Of a stretch of 64,000 bases of DNA, positions 10,444-21,600 are shown piece by piece. Origin of the DNA: Chondrosia reniformis. Its lineage: Eukaryota > Porifera > Demospongiae > Chondrillida > Chondrillidae. Both the position numbers and the translations under genes were made by a program. Within the stretch, counting starts at the first letter, position 1. Every line of letters starts with the position of its first letter. The DNA is taken from NCBI GenBank assembly GCA_947172415.1, contig OX359192.1, positions 5,024,501-5,088,500 on the forward strand, read 5' to 3'. The notes under the pieces are model-generated. The model was given only the letters and a program-made list of their open reading frames with translations, was not told the DNA's origin and did no database searches.

Positions 10444-13400
10444 TCAATGCAAAATAATTACCATGATGATGGTAATTAATAATAAGCTGGCTGATATGTG
10501 TAAGGAAATGGCATCACATTTTGACGGAGGCAATGTAGGATTCGTAGGAGGAGTTCCAGTTGAGGTGTTGTTAATTGTACCTACATAAACAAAGAAACAA
10601 CAAACCTAGTTTTCATGCCATATAACAGGGACTCTAGACTGGGCAGTTACTAATGTTTAGAGAGGCTTCATAAATATATTTAAAATATTCTTAAGATCTA
10701 AACAGCTATATATTTAATATAACTGTTACTGTATTGGTACATACATACAACACAAAAAATATATTGTAATCTTAATACACCATTCAATGTACATATAGCC
10801 AATACATTTGTGTTTATTGTTTAAAAGGGAACATTTTAAATTACCAACCAATTTTCAATAACAAAATTAATAGAGCTTATACATATATATACCTAGTTGC
10901 ATTGTTAACAATTCTTGATCCCTGAAGTATCCTCAAAATTATAAAGAACAATAGGAAAGCTCAGTTAACTTCCCAAACGTCACCATTTGCAAATGAGTAT
11001 AAAGTATAATGACTGCATATGAACGTGTATTACATATCACCAAATATATATACCCCATTGCCCCAGCAACGATGTGAAAATGGGGACATTACTTACCGTA
11101 TACAGAGTGAATTGCTGATTAATAGGATATATAACGTGAACTATGTAGTTAATACAGTAAAGTGAAGTACGTAAATCTTACACATTCGTTTTCTTAGTTG
11201 CCAGTGCTTCTATAGTCCATGAATCTAATTTCATGAAATCCTTTACCATTTAACCATTTCAATCCCAGGCGCTGCTCGAATGCCATGGAAATGGGGTATA
11301 TATCAGTTATAGCCTATCACCTCTGATTTCCACCAAAACATAATTACTCTGCCTCATATTATATGTAATGAACTGTATACATGTATTGCATAGGCCCAGT
11401 GGAACAGAAGAAGGAAGAGAAAAGAAGACAGAAAGGAAAAGACTGCTGTATCATTATTCATAGCTCCCTCCAGGTTTAGTTTCCTATAGGCTTTTTACAG
11501 AATAGGCATAGCATGTGGGAAAATGGTGTATTAGATTTTTCATAGGATGGTTAATGAATAACACTTATTGTATGGTAACCAGGACTGCAGAGGGGGGGGG
11601 GGCAGGGAAACATTCACCCCCCCCCCCCTAGGATTGATTCCCCCCCAGACTTTTAGGAACCCCCAAACTGCTTTGACACCCCCTCATACCATTGCACCCC
11701 TAAATTTTGAAAATTTTCCTTTTGCCCCCCTGCATGCAGCCCTGGTAATCATAACATCATGGCTTCTTTTAGAGAGTGTAAGCCTTAAAGTATTGTACGT
11801 AAGTGACAGTTACTATAAACAGGTGGTTCATTTGTGTTAGCAGCATCGAAAATTGTGAGTCAGCTTGGGTCTTCAGAGGCACTCATAGAGGGTAGTTGGT
11901 ATTACATTTGGGGCCCGTCCAGGGATGAATCAGAGGCGATATGTCTAGAGCAGAAAGTCTAACCCTGGAATTAGACCAAGTTAGAACTAAACTATACTGG
12001 ATGGAGAGTATTATCTGAAAGTTGCGGGAGGGAAATCCTGAGTGTGCTAGACAGCTAGACGTTCAGGTGGAGAATCGTCATTTGAAGGAATTCTATGAGC
12101 AAGTGATTAAGGACCTGCAAGAGAAGGACACATTGGTGCTGAAGGGAAACAGCAACTAATTGAGCATGACAAAAGGTTGTCTGAGAAGAATCAGCAAATT
12201 GCTAGGAACAAAGAGGAGCTACGTGAAGGCAGCAAGGTCGTTCAAGATGCTAAGGATGAATACCATAGCTTGTGCCAGGAGAATTCCCGACTTGAGAAGG
12301 AGTTGATGGTTGCACCAGAAAGAGAAGAGCTTCACCTGCATTGAAAGCTGGAAAATGAACAAGCTACGTATATTGGAAAGAAGGAAAGAGAACTTGCTAC
12401 AGCAGGTGATGAGGAGACTGTTGAGATAGGATGATCAAGCCACTTGAGACCAAAGGTCTGGGGATGAGGACATCTCCCGTTCCGGATGGGGAGATGTAAT
12501 GAACTGTATACGTGTATTGCATAGGCTGATTAATTGATACTATTTATACGTGTATAAGTGCATGGTAACCATAATGTGATGGCTTATTTAAAGTGTGTAA
12601 GCCTTTAAGTTTTGTAAGTGAAAGATATTATAAACAGGTGGTTTATTTGTGTTAGTGGCAAGTAAAATTGCGAGTCAGCGTGTGTTTTCAGAGGCACTCA
12701 TAGAGTATAGTTGACGTTACATATATTTTGACTATACGTACGTAGTCCCCTTACCTCTGGGCTAGGGGACTATTATACGTATATATATGTACATACAGGA
12801 GACGAGCCTAAAAACCAAAAGTTAGAATGAAACAATATAGAGCCCAAATACAGCCCCTAAAAAGTTAAACTATTGTTACTGAATAATATTAGAAATAAAA
12901 TTCATAACAATTAAGGGATAGCCTATAGACTTCTACACTATATATAAATACGTATATCAGACACAGAATATGCTACCTTCAAATGTGAATGTTGCTGAGG
13001 CAAAAAGTTGAGGCTGACCCTCCAATCTAGCAAGACAAGTGAATGTTCCTGTATTGTCAACTTCCAGTGTCCTGACATAGTTGGAAATTGTCATTGACTC
13101 GCTGCTATTTACACTAGAAAGTACTTCATCATTGGGCCCAAGAAACTCAATAGCGTAAAGGTCATCACGACATGACTCTATGTTACATGCAACAGTCACA
13201 GGGTCCCCAACATTCTTTCCAGTTATATCTTTTGCAGAATCACCAACAATGCTTACTACTAAAGGTCCTGAGTCTTGAAAGGATAAATGCATACAGTTAC
13301 ATATGTACATATACAACTGTATACTTGTACATCTACAACTATGTATGTATGTATATACGTAAGTGCCAACAGTGCAGCCTACATACGTACATACCTGGGT

Positions 13401-16121
13401 TAGCTCCAATTATAAAAGTATCAGTCACTATGGTTTGCGGGGCTTTGAAGGCAAGGCATTGATATGATCCTATATGCTCTGTCCCAAGAGGTGTAAATGC
13501 TAAAGTAGCTTTCATGGTACCATTGACAAAGTTCTCTGTCTACAAAGACCATGATACTAGAGCTAATGGCATATACCACATATACGTATAAGTACATCTA
13601 CATACATATATGTATATATAGGAGATGGAAAGACAAAACACACTTCAACAGTACCCCATCTTACCCAACCACTCAGATTTACCAAGTGGTGGCCATCCTA
13701 TATGGACCAAGTATAAAGCAAACACTAAAGTTTGGCCCACATATGAATTAGAACTCTTCTGTCCAATGGAAGTGGAGAGTAATGTGTTCCATATCAACGT
13801 TATATGAATTGACTGGTGAATAACATATTTAGTTATGAGACTTTTTAAATAATCACTTTGCAAAGCACTATAGTACCATGTACTAGTGTACATAAGCTAA
13901 ACTTAGACTAGCTAGGTGGATGGTATATAATGCGTCATGCTAAACTTACACTGGCCCTTCTGATGCCTGAGTTTATAAATGCATTTCCACTGCCCAGTCT
14001 CCATTTTAATTCATCAGCCCCTGAAGTTGTACAACTCACTGCATAGTCACATCCTTTTCTTGCATTTAAAATATCTGTTGGTCGTTGTGTGAATATAATC
14101 TGGGCATCTGCAAAACCTATAGTAAGAACAACAGAATATTAATGCCATTCTGCAAAGTTTAAGGTGAACTAGAACTTCCTTGTTTGAAAATTATACCAGA
14201 TATGGTTCTTGAACACTCACTGGGAATGAAAACATTAACAGGTCAAAATTACATTACTTGGAAGCATGTACAAAATCCTCACTCAATCAAACCATAGTTA
14301 GAACTGCTTCCATTTAGAATTGTTTATCTCTGTAGGCACATTAGTCACAATATTATAATGTATACCATATCAGAAAATATGGTAAGTAGGGTTGGCTGAA
14401 AAAAACATGGTCGCCCTATTCAATGTATTCTCAATTAATACCTAATAAATCAAGGATTTAATTTTTGGTTATACGTATGTATGCTGTTCTAAATGCCAAA
14501 ACGTGTTTTGATATTCTACAACGTCAGCAAAGTGGTTAACCAGCTATTGGCCCAATTCCAAAATTATTTCCTCCTTTCCTTCGAATGAACTAGTGCTCAC
14601 ATGCAAACTTATGCTGGCAGATAAAACCTCTATATTATCATCATTAATTTTTCCAAACTAGGGAATAGGCTAACCTAATGTGCTCTACATGAAGAAAACT
14701 TTCAACACAAATTCAAACAAGCAATGTAATTCCAAAATTCTCACTATGTTTAGTTCCCATTAAGCCTTTTACTAAAGACTAGATGTAGTATCTAGGAAAT
14801 GTGTCATCCATTGCTATCCCTTAATACATACACAGGGACAATTCTGATTATGACCTATCTTCCATCGCATGTAATAGGTGTGTCAAAGTTTTGAAAGAAA
14901 TAATACTGCAATGCATACACACTGTAATTGTGATACTATTGTGATACATTGTTATCATAATACAACCCCCCTCGAATATCTTTCAGATCTGTTCTGGATA
15001 TAGTCTATTGGTAGGGCCATTTTGTGGCTAAATCTCAACAATTACAATTGGCACAGCTGCCATTGGTGAAATAGTTTATACTAGCTTGGATGACCCATAC
15101 ACTGTTCAAGGCCTCATGCCCTGGACATTACTGTATATCCCATGCATCAATACACTTCAGCATCCCAAAAGAAACATTATACGTATGCATACCATATTCT
15201 ATATTTAGGAATATTAATTGATACGTCTCATTGAAATACATTACATTGCAAGTCATCATTATAGTACACGTAAGCCAGTTTGTCACATTTGGCCTGATTG
15301 AGAAGTTGTTATAGAGGTGGGTGTCCTTTCAGCCATTTTGTAATTAAAATAGTATCTGTTAACTAAGTCACTTCCTTAGTTGGGCATACCCATCAAATGA
15401 ATGTCTCCTTTACTCTCTCTCTTGGGATATATGACAACTCAACTGTACAAAATGGTATCATAACATGCAATCCACTTAGTGTATAAACATATTCACGATA
15501 TGGACAGATTCTGTGATATAGTACGTACGTAGTATACATGGGTTACTCTATATTCGGCCTAAGGATGAGGCACTCGTCCAGGTAAGTATATAAGAGATTA
15601 ATCTACAGTTGTACGTGTAGAAGAAATAGGATCACAGCCGTTGCGTACTTACTCCGCTATTCGTTCCTGTCATAACCTAACTCACAGACACTCTAACTAC
15701 AAGTAACTGTAAGTATATTATAACCACAGAAATAGACGTTATGTTGTCGTGTAAACACTAGCTGTAAGTACTATGGAACCTGCACGAACAGACATCTCTC
15801 AAGGACGGACGTTTGCTGAATCGTTCGCTTTCAAACCATTTCTAAAATTCACGTAACGATGTTTCCTATAAGTTTACGTTTAAACTATGGCAATTTAGCC
15901 AGAAACATTAGGTTCCCATAAATAATTTAGTTAGTTTCCATGATAAACAAAACATACAAAACTAATTCTCTACTAAGACGGGCCCAACAACACCAAAGGA
16001 GCAGTACGATATCACTTGATCACTTGAAGGGTATGGACAAGTATTTATACGATACCTTGATAAACTTACCAACATTGAGGATAAAGGCTAAGTAAACTGC
16101 CAATAAGAGTACAACGTTCAT
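10444..16121 (-). CDS. Ig-C: two-domain immunoglobulin-superfamily protein, predicted GPI-anchored
   Basis: Exons on the minus strand: 16121-16070, 14116-13950, 13539-13395, 13273-12977 and 10580-10444. Phases are 1, 0, 1 and 1, giving 265 residues. Exon 1 is a signal peptide (MNVVLLLAVYLAFILNV). Ig domain 1 has KGCDYAVSC, ELKWRLGSG and GSYQC. Ig domain 2 has VTVACNIESC and GTFTC. The last exon is a Thr/Pro stem (STGTPPTNPTLPP), then a hydrophobic tail ISASLLLITIIMVIILH running straight to the stop with no basic cytoplasmic residues, the usual form of a GPI-attachment signal. The omega site cannot be fixed by eye. The last intron holds a decayed LTR retrotransposon (11364-12721). It is a close paralogue of Ig-E and divergent with Ig-D. 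Confidence 0.82.
11396..11550 (+). mobile_element. 3' part of family H repeat nested in the LTR
   Basis: It contains GTTTAGTTTCCTATAGGC, AGAATAGGCATAGCATG and GGGAAAATGGTGTATTAGA, the shared 3' block of the repeats at 37.8 and 43.8 kb. It lacks the hammerhead block. Confidence 0.65.
11579..11744. mobile_element. poly-G/poly-C MITE-like element nested in the LTR
   Basis: Terminal inverted repeats CCAGGACTGCAG and CTGCATGCAGCCCTGG enclose a G-run at the left and several C-runs. It splits LTR sequence that is continuous in the 3' LTR (GGTAACC to TAATCATAAC), which proves insertion. A truncated copy is at 1930-2054. Confidence 0.75.
14385..14735. repeat. dispersed repeat family G, copy 2
   Basis: It matches 7674-8365 in order, starting GTAGGGTTGGCTGAAAAA and including AACTAGGGAATAGGCTAA and GAAGAAAACTTTCAA. 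It has an internal deletion relative to copy 1. It lies in intron 1 of Ig-C. The rest of this intron (14736-16069) is AT-rich with no feature I can support. Confidence 0.6.
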
Positions 16122-16380
16122 CCTCCTAACGCGGTATCGTACTTGCAAGTCATCAAAAATAAATTGGCAATGGGGCGTTGGCAGTACAATTGGTGCCAGG
16201 CTAGCTACACCCCTTATTTCCGGGTAAAACCCTAGTGGTTCCACCTCCAGAGGCGGACTCGAAACGTTTTTTGCCAACGCAGTAATCTAAAAATTCTATG
16301 ATGCCGTATATAAACACAGGATTGTTGACTCGTAGCCTAGCTATAAGTTTTAACTATACCTATAACAAACGAAAGAGAGA
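16122..16380. promoter_or_regulatory. shared 5' region between divergent Ig-C and Ig-D
   Basis: Only 259 bp separate the two start codons, so both 5' UTRs and promoters must lie here or overlap. It includes the comparatively GC-rich stretch TTCCACCTCCAGAGGCGGAC and a TATATAAA-like string near 16307. No defined binding site can be named. Confidence 0.5.
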
Positions 16381-18115
16381 ATGTCGAAACTTCAGAAAAC
16401 TGTTTTTGCAATTTTTACAATTGCCGCAATGGCTCTTTCTGGTAAGTTGAGGTACTTATTCGATAAAATGATTAACTGATTGTCAGTTTTGTGTTGTATT
16501 CATGTATTCAGTGTATGTCTACCTACGTAATGATTGTTTATATTTGTAGAAACTCGGTCCTTTAGCGCAATTCCCTACAAGACGGACATTGCAGATGCAA
16601 TTTATGGTTGCAGATACTTGTTCCGTGCCACGATTATAGGAGCGACCGAGTACGGCTGGTACAACCCCTTCGGCAATCCGATAAATGGGCAAGATGTAAC
16701 AGCCAATCATATCTTTACCGAGGTGAGCTCGAATAATGGAGTAATAACATATTTTAAAAATATATAATTATTGAAGAAATAATTTCATGCATTCAACATC
16801 AGCTTTATAATTTCCGACTGACGAAGGTTTTTGTTGTCAGAGAGTGTTCAGAGTCGTTCATTATTACCGAATATTTAGCTTTCGTAAATCCCATGAGTGT
16901 ATATATTTATTTTGCGATCATTCTACTACTCCTCGCTAGGAGACTGTTATTAACGCTACCACTGTGATTACAGAGCTCATCATAGACCAAGCTACAGAGG
17001 ATGCCACCTATAGCTTGTTTGCAAATGATGAGAACACGAATGTAGAAGAAATGTTCAAGCTCTCATTGTTACCAGGTACGAAGAGTACATATAATTGGTA
17101 CTTTATCTGCATGTGTGTATTATATTGGATACAGTGTATATATTGTACAGTATTATGTATGTGGGCCAAGTATCTCTTGTACATATTCCACATGGAGCAA
17201 CTAAAGCAATAATAATCTATAAATCGGTTTTAAGATGTGATATCTTGACAACCATCCAACCTGAAAAGTGCAATGGATCATGGATAATTGTTTTCCATGT
17301 ATTTATAATAGAGCTATTGTAACCAAGCAAAAGTGTAATGCTTGTTCTGTTTGCTCAAATATTTATTTTCAACTGCATGATGTATGTATTTGATACTGGA
17401 AATATAATCCTTTGATGTTATGAATGGCTGTTACAGCTATGGCTTCGTTGCATTTTGACTAGAGTAGCTGTGTAAAGTAATTAGATTATCAGAAAAGCTG
17501 CATTGACAGATTTCATTTTCTACTTAGATTCAATGCCTATATCAGTGATCTTTGGAATTGAACTGAAGGAAAGCGTTATGGAACAAAACATCTCCATGTC
17601 TAGCTATTCGGTTGGCGATCAAGTTCCATTGACCTGTTTAATAACTAGCTGCAGGTCATGGAATGGCACAGTAGAACTAGTTGATTCCAGTGGAAGTGTA
17701 ATTCAGTTCAAGACAGTAAATCTCTTAGAGGGTTCGTTATCAATCTCCTTCAAAGTGCTAGTTGGAGGATCTGAGGAGTACCCTGTAGAATATTCATGTA
17801 GAGTGAAGACTTCCCTACGAGGAGAAACCTTTTCAGCTCTCTCCAATGTAACACTTTCTGGTAGGTTACATGCTATTAAGATTAAGCACTTCATGTGATG
17901 TATTGCTGCATATATTTGCAAGACGTATATCAAGTTGTATTCATTTGCTTCCTTTAAATTTCCCAGGAACCCCAGCTAGTGCCACTACTCCTAGTGTCAC
18001 TCCAAGACCTACCTCTCCAACTCCATTGCCTCCCTTTTCTGGAAGCATAAGTTGGAGATGCAGCTTACTTGTCATGGCAACATTTCTGATTGCTACCGTA
18101 CTTTGTCATTTTTAA
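16381..18115 (+). CDS. Ig-D: two-domain immunoglobulin-superfamily protein, predicted GPI-anchored
   Basis: Exons: 16381-16441, 16550-16722, 16940-17075, 17528-17860 and 17967-18115. Phases are 1, 0, 1 and 1, giving 283 residues. Exon 1 is a signal peptide (MSKLQKTVFAIFTIAAMALS). Exons 2 and 3 form the first domain (YGCRYLFRA); it is diverged and lacks an obvious second Cys of the Ig disulfide. Exon 4 is an Ig domain (VPLTCLITSC and VEYSCRV). The last exon is a Thr/Ser/Pro stem (TPSVTPRPTSPTPLPPF) and a hydrophobic tail LLVMATFLIATVLCHF ending at the stop, matching a GPI signal. N-glycosylation sites are present. It reads away from Ig-C. Its 3' end converges on RSL24D1. Confidence 0.82.
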
Positions 18116-18653
18116 AGTAAAAGATCTTCAATTCTTTTGGCAGCAATTTAACATTTCTCTACTTTGTCAAATATGCTGAGCATTTGTCCATGAACCATGA
18201 AATTGTAATTGCATAAATTTCTTCCATGATTTATTAAACACTTCATATACATAGAAGGTTTTTATTTGTTGCACAGTTTTATATTATGTATATTAACGTT
18301 TCTTTCTGTTTCCACCCTGTCCCCACCCACCCCATGATCTTATTATTTATTATTATTATTCCTGTATATTGTAAATGGCTTTATTGAAATGTCTTCATGA
18401 TGATCTGTGATGTTGCAGTACCTCTGCCAAGCATTTGTATATATATACGTGTACATGTATAAATCTCTTCTATCTAGAACATATCAACGTATATATGTAG
18501 TTAAGTGTACATTGAACTGCTAAAAATGTCTATATACATGTAATATGTACATAGTTATGTAAGTATGATCTATACATTAAGTGACAAAATACATCCATAT
18601 GCATATTAGAGTATGGTATAGAGTTTGGTGAAGTAAAAAGAGAATCAAATAAA
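18116..18653. other. convergent intergenic gap between Ig-D and RSL24D1
   Basis: A 538 bp AT-rich stretch holding the 3' UTRs of both genes. ATTAAA near 18233 on the plus strand is a plausible poly(A) signal for Ig-D. No other feature was seen. Confidence 0.5.
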
Positions 18654-21600
18654 TCAATTGGTCTCCATTTCTACTGCCTTTGCTTTCGCCTTGCCTTTTT
18701 GTCTCTGCAACTGTGCTTCCTTAATCTTTTCAGGGTCTGCAAGAAGTTAAGATGGCACAGATGTACATAAATTACAGGTACTTCGCTGAATTGATAACAA
18801 ACGAAGCATACAGTAATATCTTTGTGTTAATAAAGTTTTCAAGCTCAACTATGTACAAAGTAAAACATCAATTTGTTAAGCTATTACCAGACAGATTATA
18901 TCATACAGTAACAAAAAGTAGAGATAAACATAGATATAAATGACATCAAGCTACGTAGGTGTATTTTAACACTTAAGTGAGTGACTGTGTGCACAGTATA
19001 TTAAGATAACATGAAGTAATAAGCCAAGTATGACAAATCAGACCACTCTAACTTCCACTCTAAACAAACAATCAATCAATCAGTCCTTTAAAGACATTTT
19101 CTCCTTTGCAGGAGGTAGCCAATACAATAATATACACAGTCACAGAAAGTATTGGACTGTCATAATGTTAAAATAAACTTGCTTATGAAACAACAAAGCG
19201 GGAGACATGTTTCTTTGTTTTGCTACCTGTAGACAGCAAGGCATGGCCTTAATGAAGGGCTACAGACAGTCCCAAGCCTTATGTAAAACCCATTAATAAC
19301 TCGCCCAAACAGGCACAATTCATAAGCTATACAGACAATAATATGGCCATTGATATTGGCCACACAAAACACTATTCAAACAGAACTTGAATATAAAACT
19401 TGCTTTCTTTCAAAAAATGAAGTGGGTTAAATGTACATATCTCATTTTAAGAGTGGTGAGGCTTAACGTAACAGCTAAAAGAGACTGAGCAAGGAAAAAG
19501 TGAAGACTGGCAAAGCTACATATTTCCCATGTAAAGACTACAATATTTAAATAAAAATGTATATAATTTATAAGTGTATATACCCCGTTGTTGGGGCAAC
19601 CAAGGCAAATTATATACCACAACTGTTGTATAACTATAATAAGAGGAACTTTGGCCTCTTATCATAGTTATACAATGCGATAGCATAATTTTACAATCAA
19701 CATCCCGCTGATAACTCAGTAAACGCCAAAAAGCCTAGGGGCAGAGTGTATAACTATTACATATGAAATGCTGAGCTTATTCTTACACTCGAAACAATCA
19801 AAAGGCCTCATGTGATAAGAGAAGCATGAATGCTTGTTTCTATAGGTAAGTAATTCAAGGGATCTTATACACCTTGTGAGAATGACTGTGGTCAGCATTT
19901 TGAAATAATTGATATAATCAAGGTTGTCCTAGCTTATAATTAAAGCCATACAGTCATACAGCAGCAACAAGTCCCAATTTGAATCCCACAGGAATTGACA
20001 ATCCTATCAATGTCTGTGAATATTATGCTGAGTCAGCTTTTCTATTGCAGTACAATAGTCACAATATAAACATGTTTAAAATCATCAAAATTTCCATGAA
20101 AAAGCATGTCTATACAATTACCAACTACCTACTCATGTACATATACATAAATGTATACTAAATCCTTTATACATACATACACCCAATCAGAAGTTGGCTA
20201 GTTTGGAGGAGGGAGATGTTAGACTGTAGAATCAGTTAAGTGATAAGTGAATCCCTACTTAAACTACATCACATCATTTAATGGGATAACAAAAAACAGC
20301 AGCACACATGCTAACACACCCACTGCCCTCCCACACTCATGTTAACACACCCACTGCCACTCCCATGTTAGACACTTGTCAGGAAGTTGAATAAAAATTC
20401 AGTTGCAAAGTGCTGAAAGGGCAGTTATATATGTAAACCAAGAAGGTATGAAAGTTAACATCATCTCTTTGAGGTTCCCAAGCTAAGATGTGGTTCAGAA
20501 AGACTATACAATACATAATGAAAACAGATTAACTATGCATGCTTAAACATATACACAATTGCAAAGCAAGATAAACAATACTGGGAAGAGTCCCTAAAAA
20601 CCAGTGGACTTTTAAGGAAGCTAAGATAGCTGAATAGGCAATTACAAGGTATCAAGCCACAACATAGACTCTGGAGAACCAAGATCAAATATTACTAAAA
20701 GATATTTTAAATTAGACACAAATTTGTGTATAATGTATGGGACAACATTTTTCCATGTACAACAAGTAAATAAAAAGTACACATGTATGTACATAGTACC
20801 AGCATTTGTGAGTTGTTTAATAATTTGCATACAGTGAAGCCTGTCTAATGTGGTCAACGTGGTCATCACATAATTTACTACCACTTACGTATATATACAA
20901 TTTTAGTGGAGAGTTTTAAGAGTTGACAGAAATTCAGAAGTGACCACTCTCTATTCCGACAACTGCTTACACAGGTTTTACAGTAACTGTTTGTTGTTAA
21001 AGACAATCTTTATATATATGCACATATACTCACAAAATACATACAAAAGCCATATTCATTCTTATAAAGAGGTATATAAACAATGCAAGTCATGATCAAA
21101 TCACAGGTCAAATATGCAAATTCTATAAAAAGTATATGATGTAAGTCAAAAGAATCTATTCATAGAACTATATACTAGTTGACTCACCAACTGGTTCCTC
21201 TAGGAGATGAATGCTTTTCTCAACTTCTCTCTTATCAGAGTCTTCACGCAACTTCAATCCAGCTTTTAATCTATAAAGAAAGGGTAATGTGGTGTTAATC
21301 ACATAGCTATAACCAACCTACACCAAAAGTTAAGATGAAATTTCAAACCCTTTGCCCTTAATAAACCAACAGTCTCTATTTCTAAACAAATAGTGTATAT
21401 ATTCTTTACCCTTGAAGTAATGATATTGCCACCATACGTAATTAGTGTATACACTGGCTTTTCATAAGTTCATTATCTCAAAAGTAGAAGGATTGGAGTC
21501 TGAAGGGACAACAATATTCTACTAGAACTGAGTGTTCTTAATGGAATATTAGAAGGTGCAGACTCAGTGGCATCAAAGGCATAGACTGCTGGCTTGGAAA

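Larger units (their letters stand above)
11364..12721 (+). mobile_element. decayed non-autonomous LTR retrotransposon with nested insertions
   Basis: The 5' LTR (11364-11906) and 3' LTR (12496-12721) both begin TGTAATGAACTGTATAC and end TTACA. A TATA target duplication flanks them (11360-11363, 12722-12725). Just after the 5' LTR, TGGGGCCCGTCCAGGG resembles a tRNA primer-binding site. GGATGGGGAGA just before the 3' LTR fits a polypurine tract. The ~590 bp interior starts ATGTCTAGAGCAGAAAG and encodes a charged, coiled-coil-like peptide broken by stops and a frameshift; there is no reverse transcriptase. The 5' LTR is longer because of two insertions, at about 11396-11550 and 11579-11744. It lies in the last intron of Ig-C. 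Confidence 0.8.
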
